A stretch of 64,000 nucleotides of DNA from a virus, in IMG/VR virus record IMGVR_UViG_3300027754_000034, positions 62,001 to 126,000 of that record. The stretch is one strand, 5' to 3'. Made by a program: the position numbers and the translations under genes. Shown here in pieces: positions 53,804 to 62,377 of the stretch. Numbering within the stretch: the stretch's first letter is position 1; every line of letters begins with the position of its first letter. A model generated the notes under the pieces. The model saw only the letters and a program-made list of their open reading frames with translations, was not told the DNA's origin and did not search any database.

Positions 53804-53827
53804 GTTCCTATTGTTTAATACGCTGTG

Positions 53828-53857
53828 CATAATCATAATTAAGATATTATGATTATG
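53828..53857. repeat. Perfect 11-bp inverted repeat in an AT-rich gap
   Basis: CATAATCATAA (53828-53838) and TTATGATTATG (53847-53857) with an 8-base spacer. The 370-bp gap 53711-54080 otherwise shows no gene; it is very AT-rich toward its right end. Confidence 0.8.
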
Positions 53858-54080
53858 AGTATCAGTATATGGATTATTAACAATCATTCATAATCAAAAA
53901 CTTTATATATCTAGGAATCACGTCACAAGTAGTAAATCTTTTAGATTTTGATCATTAGCAGTAATCTTAGTGGTCTTAATCAAATCTGCTCTATTCTGCT
54001 CATTGATATTAATATAATTTATACAGATTCTTCAGGAAAATATTTTCTTAGGCCTTTTCAAGTAGTATTATGTTGGTAAC

Positions 54081-54263
54081 ATGTCAAAACACGCTAAGAT
54101 AACTTCCCACGAAATCAATGGATCGCAATGTCTTATATTCGAGCCTGAAAGTGACTGTTTTGTTATTGAGATAAAAACCGAATCCGGAGTTCTGGTATCA
54201 GAAAAAATTAGAAGAACACTATTTAATGAGTTGTTTTTAAGGTCTTATACATTAGAAGAATGA
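54081..54263 (+). CDS. Small hypothetical protein
   Basis: The 60-residue protein (MSKHAKITSHEINGSQCLIF, then ESGVLVSEKIRRTLFNELFL) is beta then alpha. A TATTAT at about 54068 lies near the start and could be part of a promoter. Not recognised. Confidence 0.45.
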   Translation: MSKHAKITSHEINGSQCLIFEPESDCFVIEIKTESGVLVSEKIRRTLFNELFLRSYTLEE

Positions 54264-54275
54264 TAATGCCTCATA

Positions 54276-54692
54276 ATGCCGAAATTTCCGAAGCATATTG
54301 TAATATCAGCTAAGCAAATTTCCACAATCTTGATATCTTATTGGTATCAAGAGTCAAAAATATTGGAAAATATACCTAGTATAGCGTCAAAAATAAATAA
54401 GACATTATTATCATCTAATTATTCAAATAGTGTAATTGGTGAGTTAATATGTGAAGAGGGTAAATTAATTGATATTTACATGGTATTTTTAGAGTCTCTA
54501 GACATATATTCTTTATTACAACAGATAGAATATTCTAAACTTCTCTGGGATATTAAAAGAAGGTCTGGACTTAAAATTAGAAACGATGTAGCCAAATACC
54601 TGAAATCTACTAAGTGGTGGAAAAACCGAAAAGCCGGGTTTGATTTAGAAAGAAAACGAATAAATACCATAAAGAAGGTCATGAAAGACTAA
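54276..54692 (+). CDS. Hypothetical protein
   Basis: The 138-residue protein starts MPKFPKHIVISAKQISTILI, has a hydrophobic region IYMVFLESLDIYSLLQQIEY and a strongly basic C-terminus (WWKNRKAGFDLERKRINTIK). Not recognised. A nucleic-acid-binding tail is possible. Confidence 0.5.
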   Translation: MPKFPKHIVISAKQISTILISYWYQESKILENIPSIASKINKTLLSSNYSNSVIGELICEEGKLIDIYMVFLESLDIYSLLQQIEYSKLLWDIKRRSGLKIRNDVAKYLKSTKWWKNRKAGFDLERKRINTIKKVMKD

Positions 54693-54708
54693 ATGTATAT
54701 TTTGACTT

Positions 54709-54930
54709 ATGACATTATATAAAATATATAGCATTATATCTCTATTTGTGTTAGTCCTTACTTTCTTTTGGGCGAGGCGCAGTGATGATGCCCAAAAATG
54801 GAGTATCCTGATGAGAGGAATGGTAATTCTTACAATATCTATTATCTGGCCTACTTTCATTTTTGTGTCAGTGGGTGGTATTTTGGGAGTATTGTCGATA
54901 GCATCGAACCGATGGACATCGCCAAAATAA
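54709..54930 (+). CDS. Small two-segment membrane protein
   Basis: The 73-residue protein has two hydrophobic spans, IYSIISLFVLVLTFFW and MVILTISIIWPTFIFVSVGG, joined by a polar loop ARRSDDAQKW. Such small proteins can be holins, but no proof is available. It follows the previous gene by 16 bases. Confidence 0.5.
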   Translation: MTLYKIYSIISLFVLVLTFFWARRSDDAQKWSILMRGMVILTISIIWPTFIFVSVGGILGVLSIASNRWTSPK

Positions 54931-55043
54931 TCCTTTTTAGTGATATCGATTTGTGATTCTTCTTTACATTTACATATATCCTTCATGAAAATTTACGGCA
55001 AAGGAAATGAGCAATATAAGATGTTATTATCCTGAACTTTTAT

Positions 55044-55592
55044 ATGGATAGTTATAGTCAATTAATTTTAAATATTTCGATAAAATACCCTCAATTTAGA
55101 ATCCTTAAGAAGTCGAATTCTCGGATGATGAAAGCGATCGATCTACTGATACGTATTTTAACTTTTGGTAAAAATAAGTCATTCTTGACTGATTATGTAA
55201 CCACCATAAAATATAAAGTATATGTACCGAGTGACTGGAGTACTTTCAAAGAAAGAGATAAAATAATAGTCATTAATCATGAACTGGTTCATATGAATCA
55301 GTATTATCGATATAAAACATTATTTTTCTTGGCATATTTATTATTTCCTGTGCCTCTCTTCTTCGCGTGGGCCAGGACTAAATTTGAAATGGAAGCCTAT
55401 GAGGTGACTCTGCGATTGACAGCTAAACGGTATGGCATACCTCACATAGAAGATGTGTTATATCGGAACAGCATTATCACGATCTTTACAGGACCTGGAT
55501 ATGGTTGGATGATGTATTATAGAAAATATGTAGAAAACTGGTACGATGAAGTATTACGCAAAATCAGACAGGAGTCTGAAGTAAAATCTTGA
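55044..55592 (+). CDS. Membrane-associated HExxH metalloprotease-like protein
   Basis: The 182-residue protein has IVINHELVHMNQYYRYKTLF near residue 76, with HELVH as zinc-binding motif, then a hydrophobic segment FFLAYLLFPVPLFFAWA and KFEMEAYEVTLRLTAKRYG, whose Glu may be the third ligand. A minimal gluzincin-like protease with a membrane segment is suggested. Target unknown. Confidence 0.6.
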   Translation: MDSYSQLILNISIKYPQFRILKKSNSRMMKAIDLLIRILTFGKNKSFLTDYVTTIKYKVYVPSDWSTFKERDKIIVINHELVHMNQYYRYKTLFFLAYLLFPVPLFFAWARTKFEMEAYEVTLRLTAKRYGIPHIEDVLYRNSIITIFTGPGYGWMMYYRKYVENWYDEVLRKIRQESEVKS

Positions 55593-55802
55593 CGGTTGGG
55601 AACCGAGGTTCCTGATGTAAAGGAGATGTGCCTTCCTGATTGATGGCTTGTGATAAAATTTCTTTTGTATCGAGACTTTGAATACTTGATAGCTTGTGAA
55701 TTCTAACGGTAAAGTTTGTTTACAATGAGCCTGCAGTCTGATCTACCTATCGTGAAGTTCAACCTGCACGTATAAGCTTCAAGAATTCTACTTACCAGAA
55801 CG

Positions 55803-56000
55803 ATGAAATCGGAAATGACTGCTGTAAAAATAAGAGTTAGAGACGCCCAATCAATTCGTGAGGAAATACATGAACTGAAGGGAACCACGGCTTGTGATTG
55901 GATGAGAGCCGCCAAAAACCTTATCGATGAAAGAAACGAGGGAGTTGATGGGGAGGACCGAGAAGTCCTCCTATCTATAAAACCCCTCAAGAATTCTTGA
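55803..56000 (+). CDS. Small hypothetical protein
   Basis: The 65-residue protein (MKSEMTAVKIRVRDAQSIRE, then GTTACDWMRAAKNLIDERNE) is charged and helical. It overlaps the convergent glycosyltransferase gene by 14 bases. The 210 bp before it contain a GGAACCGAGGTTCC hairpin near 55602 but no other clear feature. Confidence 0.45.
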   Translation: MKSEMTAVKIRVRDAQSIREEIHELKGTTACDWMRAAKNLIDERNEGVDGEDREVLLSIKPLKNS

Positions 56001-56784
56001 TCGGTCCTATTACCTTGCGTATCTCTGCTGGATCTCCCTGGAATTTATAGAATCCAGTGTGGTCCAGCTTAATGGTCGGATTGGCAAAGACTCGACCGCC
56101 CATTCGTTTCCAGCGCAAACAGAAGGCCCAATCTTCGGAAAGATAGGTCCCATCTTCTGTGATTTCCGTATCATAAAGAGCATACATGAAGTGCTCACAT
56201 TCTGGGGCATATGCCAAACTATCCCGATATTTTAATTCAGGAAAAGCGTTAAACATTCGCTCGAATACGTGGCGCTTAACCAACATGAAACCGGTGCCAA
56301 GAGTATCGACTTCCACCAAGTCCTCTTTGTTTACAACCGGATCGGCGGTTAAATTCACCACATAACTAATGGGAATGCTCTTTTTAGGATAAAGACCGCC
56401 AACGACATCCTGATTATTACATAGCAACTTCAGGATGGCCTCAGGATCGAAGGCCAGGTCTACATCGATGAACATTAAATGGGTGGCTTCTGGGCATCCC
56501 ATGAACTTTGCGACCAAATTATTGCGAGCGCGCGGAATTAGCGACTCGTTATAAATGATATCCATCGTGAAATTAATTTTTAACTTAGTGGCTATAATGG
56601 CGAACTTAACGAGTCCTGCAAACGTCGATTCGCTGCACATGCCTCCGTACATCGGAAGAGCGAAATAAATGTGTTGTTCCTGTAAAAATTTTAAAGTTAT
56701 TGGGTCTAAAGTGGAAGCTCCTCCATCATTTTTATTGGGAGTGGGAGTGACTTCAAGATTTTCGTTTGATTCTTTAGATTCCAT
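55987..56784 (-). CDS. GT-A-fold glycosyltransferase
   Basis: The 265-residue protein has TMDIIYNESLIPRARNNLVA, THLMFIDVDLAFDPEAILKL with a DVD metal motif near residue 107, VDTLGTGFMLVKRHVF and YLSEDWAFCLRWKRMGGRVF, followed by HTGFYKFQGD. This is the layout of GT-A glycosyltransferases used by large phages for DNA bases, virion or host glycans. The acceptor is unknown. The GC is somewhat higher than its surroundings. Confidence 0.82.
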   Translation of the reverse strand: MESKESNENLEVTPTPNKNDGGASTLDPITLKFLQEQHIYFALPMYGGMCSESTFAGLVKFAIIATKLKINFTMDIIYNESLIPRARNNLVAKFMGCPEATHLMFIDVDLAFDPEAILKLLCNNQDVVGGLYPKKSIPISYVVNLTADPVVNKEDLVEVDTLGTGFMLVKRHVFERMFNAFPELKYRDSLAYAPECEHFMYALYDTEITEDGTYLSEDWAFCLRWKRMGGRVFANPTIKLDHTGFYKFQGDPAEIRKVIGPIKNS

Positions 56785-57150
56785 GTTTCCTAACCGATCA
56801 ATAAAACCGTACCGACTGCGCTAATTTTTCATTCAAGAATCGCCGTTTAGGTGCAGTGGACGGTTGATATGGCGATTTGTGATGTGCTGATCTCTAGAGG
56901 ACTCAAATTCGCGGGTCCACGATAAATTAGATTGACTGCTTGAATGGGAGCCGAGTCCGGTCGAATGTCCGGACCGGAGAAATCCGGAATGAGGTTGGAA
57001 TGTGTAAAGCGTATCGTGGGCGTACTCGTTCAAAGTCGGAGGGGTCTGAGGACGTGGGTTGACGGGTGGGAAAGTGAATGGATGGGTGAGAGAGGCGAAG
57101 AAAAGGCCCCGGGAAGCGTCTCCCTGGGGTCCTTTGTCCTTACCCCGGGT
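56785..57150. other. Gene-less, unusually G-rich stretch with hairpins
   Basis: No convincing gene is found. AATCGCC and GGCGATT at about 56838-56876 form a stem with CCGT/ACGG inside, TCCGGTC and GACCGGA near 56955-56980 form another, and CCCCGGGA/TCCCTGGGG near 57107-57129 forms a third. G content is much higher than around. Together with the next region it is the best candidate for structured RNA in the window. Confidence 0.4.
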
Positions 57151-57154
57151 TCGC

Positions 57155-57160
57155 TATAAT
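57155..57160 (+). promoter_or_regulatory. Possible -10 box
   Basis: TATAAT at 57155-57160, with TTTGTC about 16 bases upstream as a weak -35. Transcription would start near 57168 and run into the gene-less region toward the hairpin at 58111. Confidence 0.35.
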
Positions 57161-57167
57161 GTGGTTT

Positions 57168-58110
57168 AACGGAAGTACCTTTCCGGAGTCAGGAGCGTTA
57201 TCCTGGTAATTGACGTTTGCTGACGCGTATCCTGAATATAAAGGGGTGTACGGGGAATTGGAAGAATCCATAATGCGTGGGATGTCCAAGAACAATTACG
57301 GGTATACGGGAAAATAGAGAGAGATGCAATTCAGGATATACAGATTCCGGATAATTTTTATATCGATAATTTACAGATATGGGGTCTACCGATAGGATCG
57401 ATTGTCCTGGTAATATTCGGGATAATCGGTACCATACATTACCATATAGTAAATTTACAATATGACGAATTGGCATGATTGTTCGACCAATCCATGGAAT
57501 AAAGAATACGGAAATCGGTAGAAACCGATTATTGATAAACTCAGCTTCCATCCGTTAAAGAATGCTTGGAAGTAATGTAAACGAGAGTGGAAGATTTCTG
57601 ATAAAATGTAGAACGGCGGAATTACCAATAAATTTTAGTGGGGCTAAATATTCTGAATGGATACTAAACGCCCGGTAAATCGCGGAGTAATCCTTTCCGT
57701 AAATGGGTGGAATTACAGAATACCTCAATCAATTCATCAAGCACAAATAGAGAACATTAAGCAAAATATAAAATAAAGTATCCAAAATGCGTAGAAAACA
57801 CTTGGCAAAATGTTGAGTAAAGTATTCTGGATGGTGCTCCATTGAATACTCGATATAAAACTCCTGTGAATACTCGATATTTTAATTGACATGCTCGATA
57901 TTTTACTTGACATGTTACTTGACATGCTCGATATATTACTTGACATGCTCGATATATTTGGAAAACGAATTTTCATAAAAGTAGCCCTTCCTTATTCTTA
58001 TGGTCCTTGTTTGGTATCCTGATATTTTATCCGTAATTTAGTAAATTTTATTGGGTACTTCTGTAAATTTTTTGAAATTATCTGTAAATTTTACTGGGTA
58101 TTTCAGTAAA
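57168..58110 (+). ncRNA. Candidate long non-coding RNA or replication region
   Basis: About 940 bases without a convincing reading frame. AATCGGT-AGAA-ACCGATT near 57514-57531 is a perfect hairpin, ACCGAT/ATCGGT near 57389-57429 another. The right part has iteron-like repeats (57849-57955) and repeats of the type taaattttactgggtatt. Minus-strand frames at 57198-57551 and 57737-57976 have atypical composition. A structured phage RNA or an origin are the two readings. Confidence 0.35.
57849..57955. repeat. Iteron-like repeats CTCGATAT and TTGACATG
   Basis: CTCGATAT occurs at 57849, 57873, 57894, 57927 and 57948, and TTGACATG at 57886, 57907, 57919 and 57940. Spacing is mostly 21 bases (two helical turns). 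This arrangement is typical of initiator- or regulator-binding iterons. Confidence 0.8.
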
Positions 58111-58136
58111 CGGGAGACTTTAGGAAAGGTCTCCCG
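58111..58136. terminator. Hairpin over the stop codon of the 58120 gene
   Basis: CGGGAGAC (58111-58118) pairs with GTCTCCCG, extended by TTT/AAA across one bulged G. AAATTTT follows on the plus strand. It could end the plus-strand transcript of the gene-less region and the minus-strand gene. Confidence 0.5.
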
Positions 58137-58497
58137 AAATTTTACGATCACCGGTATGCAATTTTGCTTTGACTCCAAATTCATCAATTTTATCCATGGC
58201 CATTTCCTCGGTAAGTCCACTTTGTATTAAAATGCCCGAAATGAAAGTGCCGTCTTCTGGAATTATTCCCCCTATACTGTCTTGGCAAGCTACAACTGCA
58301 AAATGAGTGGTGGTGGACATCATCCAAATACTCCAATTGCTCTCTTGGAGTTCGGCATTTTCCTTCTGCATCGAAATTAAACTATTTTGCACAAGTTTCT
58401 CAGGATTGTCTGAAATATTCAATTGTAATTCTATTAATTTGTCAATTGTTTGATCGAGGATTTCTTCCAACGCCTCTTTTATCTTCTTCATAAACAT
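58120..58497 (-). CDS. Hypothetical protein
   Basis: The 125-residue protein has a helical N-terminus (IKEALEEILDQTIDKLIELQ) and MSTTTHFAVVACQDSIGGII then TFISGILIQSGLTEEMAMDK. It is alpha/beta and not recognised. Its start lies beside three 22-bp repeats that may regulate it. Confidence 0.5.
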   Translation of the reverse strand: MFMKKIKEALEEILDQTIDKLIELQLNISDNPEKLVQNSLISMQKENAELQESNWSIWMMSTTTHFAVVACQDSIGGIIPEDGTFISGILIQSGLTEEMAMDKIDEFGVKAKLHTGDRKISGDLS

Positions 58498-58517
58498 ATG
58501 TGTAATAAATAGTTGCG

Positions 58518-58583
58518 CGATATATGGCAGATATTGCCACGATATATGGCAGATATTGCAACGATATATGGCAGGTACTGCTA
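58518..58583. repeat. Three tandem 22-bp repeats
   Basis: Copies begin at 58518, 58540 and 58562 with cgatatatggcagatattgc; the third varies. They lie just upstream of the 58120-58497 gene and share the CGATAT core with the iterons at 57.9 kb. Probable operator or iteron array. Confidence 0.9.
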
Positions 58584-58710
58584 TGCTTGATCCTATATAT
58601 CGAGTGATTCTTCTTTTAAATTATACCAAAAACGGTGAAGACCCGGAAATTTACACGGAAACAAGTGTAAATCACGATTTATCTTCAACCAATTACAGGG
58701 TCTTCTTTGG

Positions 58711-58926
58711 TTATAAATCTTTTCTCTTGGATATTAAAAATAACGACCTCTTCATTAAATTCCGCATCTCTACTTGTAATTCGGATATTCTTTCCATGAT
58801 ACTGCACAATTCACATTCTTCGAATTTCACCCTATAAACCCCCTTTACAAGGTGACTGATAGCCCGCAGTTCCGTTCTACAATTTAGGCATTCTTTCGTC
58901 CTAGGTTTAAAAGGTATGACTTTCAT
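58711..58926 (-). CDS. Small zinc-ribbon protein
   Basis: The 71-residue protein has MKVIPFKPRTKECLNCRTEL and EECELCSIMERISELQVEMR, a CxxC...CxxC zinc ribbon and a charged helix. It is preferred over the overlapping plus-strand frame at 58556-58837, whose composition is less protein-like. Confidence 0.45.
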   Translation of the reverse strand: MKVIPFKPRTKECLNCRTELRAISHLVKGVYRVKFEECELCSIMERISELQVEMRNLMKRSLFLISKRKDL

Positions 58927-58976
58927 TCTTAGGTTCTTTTTCCGAAATTGTCGAATTTATCCGAAGCCGGGAATCC

Positions 58977-59033
58977 ATTCAATTGTTCACTTCTAAAATG
59001 TTTCGGTAAAATTTTAGAAGTGAACAATTGAAT
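58977..59033. repeat. Perfect 23-bp inverted repeat
   Basis: The arms 58977-58999 and 59011-59033 are exactly complementary with an 11-base spacer gtttcggtaaa; the left arm begins ATTCAATTGTTCACTTC. It lies in a 373-bp gene-less gap (58927-59299). Terminator, cruciform or protein site are possible. A partial copy ttttcacttcta recurs at about 59080. Nothing else is seen in the gap. Confidence 0.9.
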
Positions 59034-59299
59034 TGTACCATGAACGAAATACGGTAATCATAAATTTCACTTATAGAATTTTCACTTCTACAATGCGAAA
59101 AACAGATTCAGTAAATACCCAATACTTTATTGAGACATTCTGTATCTGTCCTCGACACTCCGTACAATTTTACTAAACACTTTTTACCATGTAAAGCCGA
59201 CTTGGTAGCGCCTTGCCCCTAGTCCTTGATAGAATCATAAATCGATACTTTACAGACTCTTCCCATTATGTAATTTTCTTTGAAGAATACCCAGGGAAT

Positions 59300-59968
59300 T
59301 TATATTAACTCCGAATTATTGACTATTTTAAAGGTTCCTAAGGATTTGGCTTCAGATACGGATTTTTGAAGATCATTCTTGTCCATATCTTTTGAATCTA
59401 AGTAGAACACTTCGACTTCATCATCCATTAAATGGATTTCTTCCCTTTGAGCAGAGAAATATAAATATTTAAATATTACCCTTAAAGGTGTTTCCTTTGG
59501 AAGTGGATATCCCGTCCTCAACTGATAAGAAATTTTGAAGCGTTCAACCGTCTTATCTACTTCAGGTACTAATGCAATGAAATACTTCAATCCTTCTCTT
59601 CGAAAATGGATTTTAAACCATTGCTCCGGTTTATCCTCAGACCAGAATTTCAAATGCTCCACCATCTCCCGGGATTTCTCCAAAACGAATACCGGGCTTA
59701 ATTTTCCATTCCGTACAATCCAAGCGCATCCCGCGATTTCGCCGTTCGGACATGAATCGATAGATTTTTCGATGGCTTTTTCGATGGATTCTGTCTGCGT
59801 ATTCAAATCCTGGGGCCACAGGAGCGGTACGTAGGATACAATTACAAAGGATTTCAGACTGTCGGTATCTTGCCTTGCGATGATTTCCATACTCTTTCCT
59901 GAATGAAAGACTCCGAGTTTACCGAAATTTTCTTTTAAAAACATATAAATTACATCCCCAAAACGCAC
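59300..59968 (-). CDS. Hypothetical protein
   Basis: The 222-residue protein (GTG 59968; ATG 59944 gives 214 residues) is alpha/beta with AGCAWIVRNGKLSPVFVLEK and EQWFKIHFRREGLKYFIALV. Not recognised. It is divergent from the large gene at 60048, with 79 bp between. Confidence 0.5.
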   Translation of the reverse strand: MRFGDVIYMFLKENFGKLGVFHSGKSMEIIARQDTDSLKSFVIVSYVPLLWPQDLNTQTESIEKAIEKSIDSCPNGEIAGCAWIVRNGKLSPVFVLEKSREMVEHLKFWSEDKPEQWFKIHFRREGLKYFIALVPEVDKTVERFKISYQLRTGYPLPKETPLRVIFKYLYFSAQREEIHLMDDEVEVFYLDSKDMDKNDLQKSVSEAKSLGTFKIVNNSELI

Positions 59969-60047
59969 GCGGTTTTGCGCTTTACGATAGAAAATTACTT
60001 ATTTCGCAGATTCTATTTAAAAACCACCCACCATTGGTAATTATAAA

Positions 60048-61673
60048 ATGAGCATAACAGAATCAATCGAAAAAATTTTCCACAGTTCTAGAATTGAAGA
60101 CCTTCCTGAGGATTTTTCAGAAATTCCGGCGGTTCTTTTTTTTAAGGAATATATTAAGAAGGCTAGGTCAAAAAGAAAGAAGGCGAGGAGTAATCCAAAA
60201 ATTACCATCCACGGAGTCTCAGACGTGGAATCGTCACAAGCCTTCATAGATAAACTTGATGAGGCGTACCCGGATCTCACCGGAAAACAATTTAATGAAA
60301 TTTGGGAGACTCTCCGCTTCTCTCTTGACTACGGCGTCATGGGCGGGGATCCGTGGCAACCAAAAATTCTCCCTAACGGGGGAGTTCTCATTCGAAATCA
60401 TCACCGGGTAGTTTCTATTTCTGAAAGACCTATTTTTAGTACCCGGATAGAAATAGATAAATTTCACCGAGAGCTCACCGAATTACAAGAATTGATGAGT
60501 TCTAAATTCGACGTAGAACAAAAACAAGAATATTTTTTATTCAGTGTCCTTCACCGCACTGAAAACGGGATTACGTGGACAAAAAGCATCCCAGAATCGC
60601 TTTCCCCCATCGGCAACACTTTAGTTTTCATTCCAGCTTCTTGGATTAATACCGTCCGGAACGAGGGATTGGAATCTAAATTTCCTACTATTGCCCAACA
60701 CGGATTTAAGAAAACTGTTGACCAGTCCAGTTCCGGCCTTTGTGTAATTCGCACTTTTTCCCAACAAATTTTTGGGTATTGGACATTCCGAGCCAGCGAC
60801 GAATTCGACGTTATTCTGGAAGAATTTTCCACAACTGTTGATTGGGGAGTTACAGATCCAGATTTAATTACGAACCCGGACATTAACCAACAAGACAATT
60901 CCTCCGAAGTCAGGTGCCGGGTTCGGGATATGTCTCAACAAATAAATACTAAGGGTTTATCAACACTCTTATCTCTACTAGTCAACAATGCCTTCGCCGA
61001 CGATTACGTAAAAGAAAAATGTCATGAGATTCAAAATTTTCCCCCAATATTTGGCGAAAAATATGACGTACCTCCTTATTATTGGGTGAATAATAAGGAG
61101 TACTTATACAATTATTCGAAATCTAAAGACGGAAAAATTTTCGTCTTCAAGGTGCATAATTTTCCCGTAAAGAGTTTTAAACAGTTCGAAAAGAAAATGA
61201 TCGAACAAATTAAGTTAATTATCCCGTCCGGTCAAGAGGGCTCCTTTGCGGTTTATTTTCCCTCAGTAGATGAAGAACCATTTGACGGCGAAAATTTCGG
61301 CATCAAACTTCACTCCGATGAGTTAAAGTTAACTCTTCGAAATATTTGCAAAAGAGAAAAGAAGATATTCAAGAGTAATTGGGCGAATCCGGCTTCAACA
61401 CCGGAAGAACTCGCTCAAAGAGAAGAAGATCACATGGATGATGTTTCTCCTTGGTATATCATATTTGAAACCGATTCTATTCCGGATCCCACTCAGGTGC
61501 ATAAGCAAGCTCTTCTTGCTTCTTCGATTCTTGATGATAGTTTGACTGCCATCATCCCGGCGTTAGGGTTTCATCAGGGGTATTGCTGCGGACTTGAAGA
61601 CTCGGGCAACGGTGGCATCTTCATTCCAGAAAACTTTTCAGATGAAGACGAAGAAGAATCGGACGATGAATGA
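60048..61673 (+). CDS. Large hypothetical protein with acidic tail
   Basis: The 541-residue protein has a basic segment near residue 35-50 (KKARSKRKKARSNP), LLFVP-like beta segments, and a C-terminal acidic tail FSDEDEEESDDE. Motifs such as EIWETLRFSLDYGVMGGDPW and IFGEKYDVPPYYWVNNKEYL are not recognised. The gene is followed by a strong terminator. A virion or host-takeover protein is possible; no function is claimed. Confidence 0.6.
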   Translation: MSITESIEKIFHSSRIEDLPEDFSEIPAVLFFKEYIKKARSKRKKARSNPKITIHGVSDVESSQAFIDKLDEAYPDLTGKQFNEIWETLRFSLDYGVMGGDPWQPKILPNGGVLIRNHHRVVSISERPIFSTRIEIDKFHRELTELQELMSSKFDVEQKQEYFLFSVLHRTENGITWTKSIPESLSPIGNTLVFIPASWINTVRNEGLESKFPTIAQHGFKKTVDQSSSGLCVIRTFSQQIFGYWTFRASDEFDVILEEFSTTVDWGVTDPDLITNPDINQQDNSSEVRCRVRDMSQQINTKGLSTLLSLLVNNAFADDYVKEKCHEIQNFPPIFGEKYDVPPYYWVNNKEYLYNYSKSKDGKIFVFKVHNFPVKSFKQFEKKMIEQIKLIIPSGQEGSFAVYFPSVDEEPFDGENFGIKLHSDELKLTLRNICKREKKIFKSNWANPASTPEELAQREEDHMDDVSPWYIIFETDSIPDPTQVHKQALLASSILDDSLTAIIPALGFHQGYCCGLEDSGNGGIFIPENFSDEDEEESDDE

Positions 61674-61690
61674 CTGAAATGTAAACATAA

Positions 61691-61737
61691 ATACAAATGA
61701 GCCCGAGGCCAGTTTTGGCTCTCGGGCTCATTTGTAT
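61691..61737. terminator. Strong bidirectional terminator hairpin
   Basis: ATACAAATGAGCCCGAG (61691-61707) pairs perfectly with CTCGGGCTCATTTGTAT (61721-61737), with GCCA/TGGC extending inside. It separates the convergent genes 60048-61673 and 61748-62377, the only convergent pair in the window that does not overlap. Confidence 0.85.
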
Positions 61738-61747
61738 GCTAGTTATT

Positions 61748-62377
61748 TTACTTTTTAGAAATCCATTTCAACAGTCCGTTTGTTCTCTTGTCAAAATTTG
61801 TGGCTGGACATTTAATGGTGTCTTGGTGACCCATCGCTATATCGAGTGTTTTCGCGATCATACAACGCTTCTTGCCAGGGGAAATACTGTCTTTCAAGCA
61901 TTTTCCCGACATATAACTTCCCATGAAATTCGCCGTGTCGGAACTGCATGAAGTCTTCCAATAATGAAGGACATCATATGCCGCTTGCACATTTTGCCCC
62001 GGATCTCTTAATGATTCTAAGGTGACGCCTTCCCAAAAATCTTCATTGATTCGGTTCAGTACCCACGGGATTCCTTTATTAAGTTGCATGGGGCCAAAAG
62101 CATTGCACTTTTTTTCCTTGCTCATCCCGTTAAAAAAACAATCTCCGTCAGGAGAATCTGGTCGATGTCTGGATTCTTCATATCCGATGGTAGCCAGTAA
62201 AATGGGGTCGATATCTGGAGAGACTATCTTGCCCTCTCGTCCGACTTCCAAGTAATGTTCTGCCATCTCCCGAGCACCATTCAAATACTTGGCGTTTCGA
62301 GCAGACCCGTCTTCAATGTTAGGATACTCATATGCCACCATCTTCAAAATGACAGCAAGAAATACTTTGAAATCCAT
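61748..62377 (-). CDS. Lytic transglycosylase-like endolysin
   Basis: The 209-residue protein has LLATIGYEESRHRPDSPDGD with the catalytic Glu of SLT domains near residue 67, and CNAFGPMQLNKGIPWVLNRI near 90, followed by NVQAAYDVLHYWKTSC. The N-terminal MDFKVFLAVILKMVAYEYP is hydrophobic and might be a signal-arrest segment. It probably cleaves peptidoglycan at lysis or entry. Confidence 0.7.
   Translation of the reverse strand: MDFKVFLAVILKMVAYEYPNIEDGSARNAKYLNGAREMAEHYLEVGREGKIVSPDIDPILLATIGYEESRHRPDSPDGDCFFNGMSKEKKCNAFGPMQLNKGIPWVLNRINEDFWEGVTLESLRDPGQNVQAAYDVLHYWKTSCSSDTANFMGSYMSGKCLKDSISPGKKRCMIAKTLDIAMGHQDTIKCPATNFDKRTNGLLKWISKK

Noticed and set aside
56944-57159. Plus-strand frame of 71 residues rich in Gly/Trp/Arg
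   Set aside because: It follows the G-rich composition and overlaps hairpins; no protein-like pattern.
57198-57976. Minus-strand frames of 117 and 79 residues in the gene-less region
   Set aside because: Poor in acidic residues, one made of repeated ISSMSSN from the iterons, no good starts; treated as non-coding.
58518-58583. CRISPR array
   Set aside because: The 22-bp units are directly adjacent with no spacers and no cas genes are present.
58556-58837. Plus-strand frame of 93 residues
   Set aside because: Overlaps the better-supported zinc-ribbon gene on the minus strand and starts inside the 22-bp repeats; kept as a weak alternative only.
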